A stretch of 18,958 bases of DNA from Gammaproteobacteria bacterium (GTDB taxonomy: Bacteria; Pseudomonadota; Gammaproteobacteria; DSM-19610), in the NCBI GenBank assembly GCA_011371465.1, contig DRQL01000144.1, positions 1 through 18,958 of the forward strand, read 5' to 3'. The notes beneath the pieces were generated by a model. That model saw nothing but the letters and a program-made list of their open reading frames with translations. It was not told the origin of the DNA and ran no database searches. Shown in pieces: positions 7,210 through 16,613 of the stretch. Position numbers and translations under genes: made by a program. Positions within the stretch are counted from its first letter, which is position 1. Every line of letters starts with the position of its first letter.

Positions 7210-7276
7210 AAAACAACCACCAAAGGAGGATTGGAGGAGGCTGATCAGTCAAATTGGGGGTAACCGATCAGCTGAT
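7179..7276 (-). ncRNA. Candidate small RNA with three C-rich loops (novel)
   Basis: About 97 bases between a promoter-like pair (TTGACA at 7309-7304) and a textbook terminator. On the minus strand three stem-loops are visible. SL1 has arms GCTGATCGGT (7272-7263) and ACTGATCAGC (7249-7240) with one G-U pair and loop TACCCCCAATTTG. SL2 has arms CCAA and TTGG with loop TCCTCCT. SL3 is the terminator with loop TCCCC. The linker between SL1 and SL2 contains a further CCTCC. All the exposed pyrimidine tracts are complementary to Shine-Dalgarno sequences, a layout known from translation-repressing sRNAs with UCCC or CCUCC loops. No ORF with a ribosome-binding site fits inside. It could instead be an attenuated leader of rplM, because rplM lies downstream on the same strand. 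I do not recognise it as a named RNA family. Confidence 0.6.
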
Positions 7277-7280
7277 AAGA

Positions 7281-7309
7281 ATCTTCTAATATTCTTGTGT
7301 TCTTGTCAA
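7281..7309 (-). promoter_or_regulatory. Promoter of the sRNA candidate
   Basis: Perfect -35 TTGACA (7309-7304). The -10 is either GAAGAT at 17-base spacing (7286-7281) or the better-matching TAGAAG at 15-base spacing (7288-7283). The region upstream to 7395 is markedly AT-rich, unlike the rest of the window, and could act as an UP element. Confidence 0.55.
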
Positions 7310-7373
7310 CACCCGGAGCAAACTTTTTTTCTGAACATCGACCAACAATACCAAAATATCCATATTTTTCTTA

Positions 7374-7392
7374 ATATAACAGTTAGTTATAT
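7374..7392. promoter_or_regulatory. AT-rich palindrome upstream of the sRNA promoter
   Basis: ATATAAC-agtta-GTTATAT, a perfect 7-bp inverted repeat with a 5-base centre, about 65 bases upstream of the TTGACA box. It is a possible regulator-binding site; the protein is unknown. Confidence 0.3.
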
Positions 7393-7405
7393 ATCCTGAT
7401 CAGGC

Positions 7406-7491
7406 CGTCATTGCGAGGCGCAGAGCGACGTGGCAATCTCCAAACGGCTGCGACCGCATCAAGAGATTGCCGCGCTACGCTCGCAATGACG
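7406..7491. repeat. Dispersed palindromic repeat (cgtcattgcgag type)
   Basis: 86-base imperfect palindrome: outer arms CGTCATTGCGAG / CTCGCAATGACG (12 bp) and inner arms GGCAATCTC / GAGATTGCC (9 bp). A stray terminal piece ctcgcaatgacg recurs at 7535-7546. It contains no ORF and looks like a miniature non-autonomous element or REP-type sequence. Confidence 0.8.
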
Positions 7492-7565
7492 GGCTGTTCG
7501 TGCCAGATTCGTGACCGCGCAACGGGGTGGGCTGCTCGCAATGACGGCGGGTGACCAATACAGCC

Positions 7566-7874
7566 CTATATCCTCAGGCGCTCCACCACCCGCCCGTTGA
7601 CCAGGTGCTCATCGATGATCTCGTCGATGTCCTCCCGGTCCACGTAGCTGTACCAGACCTCGTCCGGGTAGACCACCAGCACCGGGCCTTCGGCACAACG
7701 GTCCAGGCAACCGGCCGTGTTGATACGGACCTTGCCGGCACCGGCAATACCCAGTTCCTTGCTGCGTTTCTTGGCATGGTCGCGCATGGCCTGCGCGTTG
7801 AAGCGCTGGCAACAGGCGGAGCCGTCGGCGCGCAGGTTGGTACAAAAGAAAACGTGGTAACGGTAATATGACAT
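7566..7874 (-). CDS. Thioredoxin-like [2Fe-2S] ferredoxin
   Basis: 102 residues from ATG at 7874 (MSYYRYHVFFCTN). The ORF stays open upstream, but the extension is unlike the family, so I use the internal start. Cysteines C11, C21/C22, C56 and C60 (AGCLDRC) match the Shethna / Aquifex-type ferredoxin pattern, and the tail PDEVWYSYVDREDIDEIIDEHL is typical. These are soluble dimeric electron carriers with a [2Fe-2S] cluster on a thioredoxin fold. Divergent from the GlcF-like gene with 77 bases between, so a shared control region and a redox link are plausible but not shown. The electron partner is unknown. Confidence 0.92.
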   Translation of the reverse strand: MSYYRYHVFFCTNLRADGSACCQRFNAQAMRDHAKKRSKELGIAGAGKVRINTAGCLDRCAEGPVLVVYPDEVWYSYVDREDIDEIIDEHLVNGRVVERLRI

Positions 7875-7951
7875 CCGCTCACGATACCCGATTGCCGCAA
7901 AAACTGACAAGCCGCCTGCCGGCGCGCCGCCCTTTCCTGGATCCGTAGTCC

Positions 7952-9208
7952 ATGAACGATTTATCCGCAACCGACCGCTGTGTGAAATGCGGTCTTTGTC
8001 TGCCGCACTGCCCTACCTTTGCGCTGACCGGCAACGAGGCCGATTCCCCGCGCGGCCGCATCAGCCTGATGCAGGCGCTCGGCGAGCAGGAGGTGTTGTG
8101 GTCCGATGGGTTGTTCCGCCACCTGGACCAGTGCCTGCACTGTGGTGCCTGTGAGGCCATGTGTCCCTCCGGGGTTCCCTTCGGGCGGCTGATGGATGAG
8201 GCACGGGTGGTGATTGAACCCCGGCGCCAGCGTTCCCTGTTACAGCGGCTGCTTCGCCGCACCGGCCTGGGCATCGTCGCATCCCCCGCCGGTCTGGGCA
8301 TAACCGGCGCAGTGCTGGGCTTTTACCGAAAATCCGGCCTGCACGCGTTGACGAACCGCCTGCCCGGACTCCCCGCAACCGTCCGCCGCCTGAACCGGCT
8401 GCTACCTGCATCACACGCTACCGGCCACAGCGCCCACGCGAACACGCCGGCACCTGAAGAGAAGCGCGGTTCAGTCAACCTGTTCCGCGGCTGCGCGGGC
8501 AGTGTGCTCGACCAGCAGACCCTGCAGGCAACGACCAGGCTGTTGCAGAAACTGGGGTACCGGGTCAACGTACCGGCGGCGCATCCCTGTTGCGGTGCGC
8601 TGCACCGGCACAACGCAGCACCGGACACCGCGCAGCGACTGGCACAGACCAACCTGGAACACTTCTCGGGCAATGACGACCCGGTACTGGTGACCGCCAG
8701 TGCCTGCACCGCGCAGCTGCAGGCGTACGCCAACCTGTATGCCGGCAAGGCCGCAACAGCCTTCGCCGCCAGGGTCAGCGATATCATGCACTTCCTGGCC
8801 ACCGCCGGTCTTGCCGACCTGCACTTCATGGCGCCACAACAGAAGGTCGCCGTGTACCTGCCCTGTACACACCGCAACGTACTCGGCCAGCAACAGGACG
8901 TGATGCAGGTGCTGCAATGCCTGCCGGGTACTGCGCCCAGGCTGATCAACCCGGACGGGGGCTGCTGTGGCGCTGCCGGCGCTTACCTGCTGAGCCAGCC
9001 GGAACTGTCGGATCGACTGGCCAGGCGGGTAGCGGCACGCATCCTGGAAAGCGGCGCGGAAATCATACTGACCACCAATATCGGCTGCGCGATCCAGTTG
9101 CAGGCGGCGCTGCAGGCGCACAGCGCAACGATCGAGGTTTTGCACCCGGTGGTGTTACTGGAGCGCCTGTTACCGGCACCTCATTCTCCCAGTACAAAGG
9201 GCACCTGA
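7952..9208 (+). CDS. GlcF-like iron-sulfur oxidoreductase subunit (CCG domains)
   Basis: 418 residues (E. coli GlcF has 407). Two [4Fe-4S] motifs near the N-terminus: C10/13/16/20 (CVKCGLCLPHCP) and C61/64/67/71 (CLHCGACEAMCP), with the GlcF signature SPRGRI between them. Two cysteine-rich CCG domains follow, with HPCCGALHRH in the first and GGCCGAAGAY in the second. In glycolate oxidase GlcF takes electrons from the GlcD/GlcE flavoprotein. Neither glcD nor glcE is next to this gene. The nearest FAD partner is the 1-3216 gene, which already has its own clusters. The name is therefore by similarity only, and a role with the adjacent ferredoxin is inference. The only large plus-strand gene in this half. 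Its 3' end overlaps the convergent lipoprotein gene by 28 bases. Confidence 0.88.
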   Translation: MNDLSATDRCVKCGLCLPHCPTFALTGNEADSPRGRISLMQALGEQEVLWSDGLFRHLDQCLHCGACEAMCPSGVPFGRLMDEARVVIEPRRQRSLLQRLLRRTGLGIVASPAGLGITGAVLGFYRKSGLHALTNRLPGLPATVRRLNRLLPASHATGHSAHANTPAPEEKRGSVNLFRGCAGSVLDQQTLQATTRLLQKLGYRVNVPAAHPCCGALHRHNAAPDTAQRLAQTNLEHFSGNDDPVLVTASACTAQLQAYANLYAGKAATAFAARVSDIMHFLATAGLADLHFMAPQQKVAVYLPCTHRNVLGQQQDVMQVLQCLPGTAPRLINPDGGCCGAAGAYLLSQPELSDRLARRVAARILESGAEIILTTNIGCAIQLQAALQAHSATIEVLHPVVLLERLLPAPHSPSTKGT

Positions 9209-9621
9209 AAACGGTAGTGTCGTCCCGCCGCCAGCAGATCGAAGTCCGCCACCCAGTCGCTGCGCCCGCTGCTGCAGATCGGCAGGGTCACGCTGGCGGT
9301 CCAGGCACTCATGGTATCGCCGTTGAGACGGTAGCGGTTCTGCCCCATATCCATGCCCTGCATCGCGAAGGCCACGCTGACGGATTCAATCGGGTCCGCT
9401 GAATCGACCATCACCTGCACCGGGAAGGGTTGCAGACCGCGTACCTGCCGGCCGAAAACCACCCTTGCCGAAATGGTTTCACCGACTGCCCGGCAACCCT
9501 GCCGGACATTGCAGGGCGTGGAAAGTCGTAGCGGCTGCGCGGAGACCTCCGGCGCCGGCGCCGGATCGCAGGACGACAGCAGGCCGGCCAGGCAGATCAA
9601 CGCGGGGACGCGAATCCTCAT
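9181..9621 (-). CDS. Small lipoprotein with Met-rich motif, function unknown
   Basis: 146 residues from ATG at 9621. Signal peptide MRIRVPALICLAGLLSSC with lipobox LSSC (C18). The exported domain has a beta-sandwich look and the motif FAMQGMDMGQNRY (M87, M90, M92), then a conserved-looking LPICSSGRSDWVADF near residues 113-127 and cysteines C37, C43 and C116. The Met-rich segment recalls YtkA/FixH-like and copper-binding periplasmic domains, but that is resemblance only. Its ATG overlaps the stop of the Nudix-ThiE gene as ATGA, so the two are probably translationally coupled. A longer ORF in this frame runs up to 10017 inside the Nudix-ThiE gene and is rejected in favour of this start. The 3' end overlaps the GlcF-like gene convergently. 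Confidence 0.75.
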   Translation of the reverse strand: MRIRVPALICLAGLLSSCDPAPAPEVSAQPLRLSTPCNVRQGCRAVGETISARVVFGRQVRGLQPFPVQVMVDSADPIESVSVAFAMQGMDMGQNRYRLNGDTMSAWTASVTLPICSSGRSDWVADFDLLAAGRHYRFQVPFVLGE

Positions 9622-10565
9622 ACGTCGTCCCACAACGCGCGAATAGCGGCAATCCCCTGGGCGCCGTGCGCGATGGCGGCAGCACAATGAGCCGGCTGCA
9701 TGCCGCCCAGCGCGTACACGGGCAGCGCGGCTGCATCGACGTAACGGGAAAAAGCATCCCAACCCAGCGGGGACGCATCCGGGTGGCTGGCCGTTGGCAG
9801 TACCGGTGACAGCATTGCAAAATCTGCATCCATCTCCTGCGCCACTCGCAATTCGGCCGGCGTGTGGCAGGATGCCGCCACCAGGTAGCCTGGTGGCAGC
9901 GGCCGCGCCTGGATGCCCTGCACCTGCGCACTGGTCAGGTGCAGACCGTCCGCGCCCAGCTCCTGTACCAGCCCGGCGTCGGCATTCAACAGGATCTTCG
10001 CGCCCCGCTGGTGACACAACGCAATTGCCTGTGAAGCCAGCGCACGATACTCCTCCCGCCCCAGGTGCTTTGCCCGCAACTGCACCAGCCTGATGTCCTT
10101 TTCGACACGGGCCTGCAAACGCGCCAGGAAATCATCGACCGGCGGGCTCGGTTCAGGCGTAATCAGGTAGCGGTCAGGCAACTGCAGGGCACGAATGATC
10201 GGGCGATTGGCGGCGGGGAATGACGCATCCACCAGCTGGTCGACAGCCGTCCATTTTACCGGCTGCCCTTCTTTCCCGTGCGGCTCCCCGTCAAAGGACG
10301 TAACCCTCCAGACATCGAGCAGCACGGAACGGTCCGGGTACCGGTGGGGGATGCGGATCAACGGCTGTTGCTGCCTGATCGAGATCCCCAGTTCTTCAAG
10401 GATCTCGCGCTGCAGGGCGCCCTCTACCGATTCGCCCGGTTCCAGCTTGCCACCCGGAAATTCCCATAAGCCGCCCTGGTGAACCTGGTCCGGGCGACGG
10501 CTGACCAGCACCTGGCCCCGGTCATTTACGATGGCGGCGACGGCGACGTGCAGCGTCTCGGTCAT
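9618..10565 (-). CDS. mutT: Nudix hydrolase (MutT-type) fused to a ThiE/TenI-like domain
   Basis: 315 residues. Residues 1-130 are a MutT-type Nudix domain, with complete box G39-X5-E45-X7-R53-E54-I-L-E57-E58-L-G60-I; MutT removes 8-oxo-dGTP from the nucleotide pool. Residues from about 131 (RYLITPE) form a TIM-barrel domain related to thiamine-phosphate synthase/TenI: LVQLRAKHL, ILLNADAGLVQELGADGLHL, VAASCHTPAEL, FAMLSPVLPTASHP, VYALGGM. This two-domain architecture is a known gammaproteobacterial family near secA and argJ. Whether the second domain makes thiamine phosphate, acts as a thiazole tautomerase or does something else is open. Shine-Dalgarno GGAG lies about 10 bases before ATG. The stop overlaps the next gene's start. 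Three REP-like repeats separate it from argJ. Confidence 0.92.
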   Translation of the reverse strand: MTETLHVAVAAIVNDRGQVLVSRRPDQVHQGGLWEFPGGKLEPGESVEGALQREILEELGISIRQQQPLIRIPHRYPDRSVLLDVWRVTSFDGEPHGKEGQPVKWTAVDQLVDASFPAANRPIIRALQLPDRYLITPEPSPPVDDFLARLQARVEKDIRLVQLRAKHLGREEYRALASQAIALCHQRGAKILLNADAGLVQELGADGLHLTSAQVQGIQARPLPPGYLVAASCHTPAELRVAQEMDADFAMLSPVLPTASHPDASPLGWDAFSRYVDAAALPVYALGGMQPAHCAAAIAHGAQGIAAIRALWDDV

Positions 10566-10603
10566 TGGCGGGTACTCCGTTACAAACAGCGAATGGTGAA
10601 CTT

Positions 10604-10749
10604 GTTGGGTTACGCTGCGCTAACCCAACCTACGAACTACGAGCTACGAATGTAACGCGCCTGTTGGGTTACGCTACGCTAACCCAACCTACAAAACAGG
10701 GACTGCGAATGTAGCAAATGTAGGTCGGATTAGCGTAGCGTAATCCGAC
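10604..10749. repeat. Cluster of three REP-like repeats
   Basis: Units at 10604-10633 (gttgggttacgctgcgctaa...), 10663-10692 (same orientation, one base different) and 10720-10749 (inverted, with gtcggatt/aatccgac compensatory changes in both arms). The paired changes that keep the hairpin suggest selection on structure or copying of a variant subfamily. Same family as 5829-5910. It fills the spacer between argJ and the Nudix-ThiE gene. Confidence 0.85.
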
Positions 10750-10767
10750 AGCCCCCTTCCACAACTC

Positions 10768-11985
10768 TCAGGTCCGGTATTCCGCGTTGATACGCACATA
10801 GTCATGCGACAGGTCACTGGTCCAGATCTGCTCGCTGATATCTCCGCGGCCCAGCAGGACGCGTATCACAATCTCATCCTGACTCATGACCCGTTGCCCG
10901 TCCTGCTCCCGGTACTCCGCGGCAACACCGCCATCACGCACGATGCACACATCGTCCAGGAAAATAGCGATCCGGTCGATATCCAGCGCTTCGATGCCGG
11001 CACGACCCACCGCCGCCAGGATACGTCCCCAGTTGGGGTCGCTGGCAAACAACGCGGTCTTGACCAGGGGTGAGTGCGCAATGGTATAGGCCACCTGCAG
11101 ACACTCGGCGGCATCGCGCCCCTGTTCAACGCGCACGGTCACAAACTTGGTGGCACCTTCGGCATCGCGCACGATCAGCTGCGCCAGTGTCACGCAGGCC
11201 GCGCGCACGGCTTCACACAATGCCTCGTATTCTTCGCTGCCGGCCTGAATGACCGGCTTGTCCTGCGCGCCTGTTGCCACCAGTACGCAGGCATCATTGG
11301 TCGAAGTGTCGCCGTCGACCGTGATGCGGTTGAACGACTGTGCGACCGCCTGTTCCAGGCACTGTTGGAGTGCACCCGCCTCCACACGGGCATCACACGC
11401 GATATAGGCCAGCATGGTCGCCATGTCAGGCCGTATCATGCCGGCACCTTTGACCATACCGGTGAGCGTAAACTGCCGACCACCCGCGGTGAAGGTCCGG
11501 GACAGTCCCTTGGCCACGGTATCGGTCGTCATAATGGCGTGCGCCGCTGCCTCCCAGCCATCCGCGGCCAGTCCGGCCAGCCCGGCATCCAGCGCCGCTT
11601 CGACACGCCCGACCGGCAGTCGTTCACCGATCACGCCGGTGGAAAACGGCAGCACCTGCTCAGCGGCACAGCCCGATTTTCCCGCCAGCAGCGCGCAGGT
11701 CTGCTGTGCGTCCTGCAACCCCGCCGCACCGGTCCCGGCGTTGGCATTGCCACTGTTGATCAACAGGTAACGGGGCTGGCGGGCAGCCAGGTGCTGGCGG
11801 GCGACGATGACCGGCGCCGCGCAAAATGCATTACGGGTAAATACCGCTGCACAGCGACTGCCTTCCGCCAGTTCCATGAGCACAAGGTCATCGCGATCCT
11901 GGTAGCGTATGCCGGCCGCGACCGATGCCAGGCGAACGCCGGCTACGGGCAACAGATCCGGTAGTGTGGAATATCCTATGGGCAT
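10768..11985 (-). CDS. argJ: Bifunctional glutamate N-acetyltransferase / amino-acid acetyltransferase ArgJ
   Basis: 405 residues. ArgJ transfers the acetyl group from N-acetylornithine to glutamate, the recycling step of arginine synthesis, and in many bacteria also makes N-acetylglutamate from acetyl-CoA. Seen: the N-terminus LPDLLPVAGVRLASVAAGIR, NSGNANAGTG, the oxyanion motif STGVIG (115-120) and the autoproteolysis site KGAGMIRPDMA-T190-ML, where T190 becomes the N-terminal nucleophile of the beta chain. The C-terminus ends DLSHDYVRINAEYRT, as in the family. The start aligns with known ArgJ N-termini. There is no Shine-Dalgarno, and an extended -10 element sits only 9 bases before ATG, so the mRNA may be leaderless. 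Confidence 0.97.
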   Translation of the reverse strand: MPIGYSTLPDLLPVAGVRLASVAAGIRYQDRDDLVLMELAEGSRCAAVFTRNAFCAAPVIVARQHLAARQPRYLLINSGNANAGTGAAGLQDAQQTCALLAGKSGCAAEQVLPFSTGVIGERLPVGRVEAALDAGLAGLAADGWEAAAHAIMTTDTVAKGLSRTFTAGGRQFTLTGMVKGAGMIRPDMATMLAYIACDARVEAGALQQCLEQAVAQSFNRITVDGDTSTNDACVLVATGAQDKPVIQAGSEEYEALCEAVRAACVTLAQLIVRDAEGATKFVTVRVEQGRDAAECLQVAYTIAHSPLVKTALFASDPNWGRILAAVGRAGIEALDIDRIAIFLDDVCIVRDGGVAAEYREQDGQRVMSQDEIVIRVLLGRGDISEQIWTSDLSHDYVRINAEYRT

Positions 11986-11994
11986 GTGTGACCG

Positions 11995-12003
11995 ATTCTA
12001 ACA
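11995..12003 (-). promoter_or_regulatory. Extended -10 promoter of argJ
   Basis: TGTTAGAAT on the minus strand fits TGn-TATAAT with one mismatch in the hexamer. The -35 is poor (TTTTTA at 17-base spacing). The ATG of argJ begins 10 bases after the hexamer. Confidence 0.5.
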
Positions 12004-12072
12004 GCAGCCCGGGCCGGTAAAAACAGGCAGTCTTCTGGTATGCCATGCCGGCGCAGGCCGTCGTCCACTGCT

Positions 12073-12099
12073 CTGGATCCCGGCATGCGCCGGGATGAC
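12073..12099. repeat. Dispersed palindromic repeat (ctggatcccggc type), copy 2
   Basis: 26 of 27 bases identical to 3314-3340. The core cccggc-atgc-gccggg is a hairpin. A degraded inverted copy, cgtcattccggtgaatgccgg, lies at 12191-12211. Confidence 0.8.
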
Positions 12100-12284
12100 G
12101 ATTGAAGGCATTGACCAGGATACCCGGGAAGCGCTCTGGTTACCGAAGGGGGTCCTTCGTGGCACCTGGTTCCTCGCGAAGAACCGGCCCCGTCATTCCG
12201 GTGAATGCCGGCGGTTGTTTTTCCCCGATTCGTGACCGCGTAGCAGGGGAAGATGCTGGCGAAGACAAATGAACGGTAATTCAG

Positions 12285-15008
<2,724 letters not shown>

Positions 15009-15092
15009 GACGTGTCGTATGAAGTTGCTGAATTCAGAGGGGTGGAATGATACCGCATATAGACTGGCGCGGCAGGGATTCCTTGTGTTTCG

Positions 15093-16022
15093 CTAGCGGC
15101 TGGCCCGGACGTAACGGGTGGGGTCGATCTGCCTGCCGTTTTTGAGTACTTCGTAGTGCACGTGCGGCCCGGTGGAACGTCCACTGGAACCCATCAACGC
15201 GATTTTCTGTCCCGGCATGACTTTTTCGCCAACCTGTACCAGGATTTTCTGGCAGTGCCCGTAACGGGTTGCATAGCCGTTACCGTGGTTGATTTCCACC
15301 AGTCGTCCGTAGCCGTAGCGTTTGCCGGCCCAGGTCACCACACCCTCGGCCGTGGCCAGCACATCGGAACCCGATTTGCCGGCAAAATCCACACCTTTGT
15401 GCATGGCCTGGTGGCCGGTAAAGGGATCCGCGCGTTTTCCGTAATAGGAGGACAGCCAGCCGCTGGCCACAGGCCGCCCGGCCGGTGATACCGCGCTCTT
15501 CAGCTCGCGGCGGCTCAACACCTGCTCGATGACTTCCAGCTGCCTGGCACGGTCATCGATCTGTGCCTCCATGTCGTTCAGTGCCTGTATGAAATCCACC
15601 GAGTTCAACGGCTCATCGACCACCGGCGCCGCCGGACCGCCCTGTGCAGGCTGCCGGTCAAAATCGAATTCCGCTTTTCCCAGCCTGGCCACATTCGTAA
15701 GCCGCTGGCCGAGCGCTTCTATGCGCAACATCTGCGCCTGCATCTGACCCAGCCGAACCGCCAGCGCATTGAGATCGTTTTGCGCCGCATCCCGTGCCTG
15801 CGCCAGCTCCTGCTTCTGTTCCTGCAGCGCGGCCTGCCACTGTCCGCTATCGGCTGCAGTCGACCCGCTGGCGGGCGAACGACTGGCCAGCAGGTAACCG
15901 AAACCGGCCGCTGCACCCAGCAGCAGCGCCAGCAGCAACACCGCAGGCATCCAGAATACGGGCCGGTTCAGCTGAATGCTGCCGGATTTCCCGTAGGTAG
16001 TGGTGTAGAGCAAAAATTTCAT
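15093..16022 (-). CDS. M23 family metallopeptidase with N-terminal membrane anchor
   Basis: 309 residues. One transmembrane segment at about 24-46 (WMPAVLLLALLLGAAAGFGYLL), then a probable coiled coil (about 60-110 and 145-175), then a LytM domain. The zinc-site pattern is intact: H208-xxx-D212, H256 and H287-V-H289. The enzyme is therefore likely an active endopeptidase cutting peptidoglycan cross-links in the periplasm, although a regulatory role like EnvC/NlpD is not excluded. Upstream of secA on the same strand and divergent from dciA across only 39 bases. This position next to lpxC and secA is conserved in related bacteria and suits a role in cell-wall growth. Confidence 0.93.
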   Translation of the reverse strand: MKFLLYTTTYGKSGSIQLNRPVFWMPAVLLLALLLGAAAGFGYLLASRSPASGSTAADSGQWQAALQEQKQELAQARDAAQNDLNALAVRLGQMQAQMLRIEALGQRLTNVARLGKAEFDFDRQPAQGGPAAPVVDEPLNSVDFIQALNDMEAQIDDRARQLEVIEQVLSRRELKSAVSPAGRPVASGWLSSYYGKRADPFTGHQAMHKGVDFAGKSGSDVLATAEGVVTWAGKRYGYGRLVEINHGNGYATRYGHCQKILVQVGEKVMPGQKIALMGSSGRSTGPHVHYEVLKNGRQIDPTRYVRASR

Positions 16023-16061
16023 TTACTGTGGTTACCGTCCACTCTGCCTGCTGTTGACCCG

Positions 16062-16502
16062 ATGCGACGTAAACAAGCTGTACCCTGTTCCCGGTTACTG
16101 GCGGCTGCGGCGCAGCCACTGATCGAGCGTACCCGGCGCCTGCAACAGCTGGAACAGGCCGTTCAGCAACTGCTGCCGGAAAATCTGAGCGCGCATTGTA
16201 CGGTCCTGAACCTGAAAAGCGAAATCCTGGTGCTCACCGCACCCTCTCCGGCCTGGGCCGCGCGCCTGCGCTTCGTTATTCCCGACCTGATCAAGCAACT
16301 GCAGTGCCAACTGGGGCTGACGGTACGCACCGTCCAGGTAAAAATAGCGCCTGAACGGGTGGAAAATCAGCCGGTTACATCACACCGACCCAGGCTGTCA
16401 CTGGCCAGTGGCACCCTGCTGGCGCAGACCGCCCACAGCGTCAAACATCCAGCACTACAGGAAGCGCTCTACCGTTTAGCGGCCAAAGCCCGGGATTTCT
16501 GA
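16062..16502 (+). CDS. dciA: DciA-type helicase-loading protein (DUF721)
   Basis: 146 residues from ATG at 16062 (MRRKQAVPCSRLL). The frame is open further upstream into the M23 gene, but that part is its shadow. The basic N-terminus, LLPENLSAHCTVLNLKSEILVLTAPSPAWAARLRFVIPDLIKQLQ and RTVQVKIAP are the DUF721 KH-like core. DciA is the ancestral loader or operator of the replicative helicase DnaB in bacteria lacking DnaC. Its position between lpxC and secA matches Pseudomonas. It is the only plus-strand gene in the right half, flanked by a 39-base divergent gap and convergent lpxC. No good Shine-Dalgarno is visible, so the start is moderately certain. Confidence 0.85.
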   Translation: MRRKQAVPCSRLLAAAAQPLIERTRRLQQLEQAVQQLLPENLSAHCTVLNLKSEILVLTAPSPAWAARLRFVIPDLIKQLQCQLGLTVRTVQVKIAPERVENQPVTSHRPRLSLASGTLLAQTAHSVKHPALQEALYRLAAKARDF

Positions 16503-16613
16503 AGGTTTTCAGGGAGTCAGAAGCCTGTTGAAGGCGGAAACCGTTGCCCCGCTCGTCCTGTCAGCGGACCCGGGAAAAAGAAATATGGAGCGAAACCGGG
16601 GTTATCCGGACCA
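16503..16613. other. Convergent spacer dciA/lpxC
   Basis: 111 bases between two converging genes. No T-tailed hairpin in either direction and no ORF of note. Confidence 0.5.

Larger units (their letters stand above)
7066..7565. other. 500-base intergenic interval between rplM and ferredoxin genes
   Basis: Holds the rplM promoter and leader, the sRNA candidate with its promoter and terminator, an AT-rich stretch with a perfect 7-bp palindrome, and a dispersed palindromic repeat. No protein gene is supportable. The 160-codon plus-strand ORF crossing its left part is a shadow of rplM extended into non-coding DNA. Confidence 0.75.
11986..12284. other. Repeat-rich spacer between secA and argJ
   Basis: 299 bases with no supportable gene. 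It contains the argJ promoter, a dispersed repeat copy (12073-12099), two short hairpins (CGAAGG-gggt-CCTTCG at 12144-12159; GGTTC/GAACC at 12168-12185) and a degenerate inverted repeat copy (12191-12211). The 14-mer gattcgtgaccgcg at 12227-12240 recurs at 7506-7519. No clean T-tailed terminator for secA is visible. Confidence 0.65.

Noticed and set aside
7221..7240. GGAGGA...GGAGGAGG on the plus strand, as a ribosome-binding site or CsrA/RsmA-binding RNA
   Set aside because: No plus-strand start codon at suitable spacing and no plus-strand promoter or terminator. The minus-strand reading explains the same bases within a promoter-to-terminator unit.
10604..10749. Three similar repeats considered as a CRISPR array
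   Set aside because: Units are in mixed orientation, spacers differ in length, there are no cas genes, and the same unit occurs at 5829-5910.
15009..15092. SecM-like arrest peptide upstream of secA
   Set aside because: Only 84 bases, no ORF with an arrest motif. The upstream gene is an M23 peptidase, as in non-enteric gammaproteobacteria.
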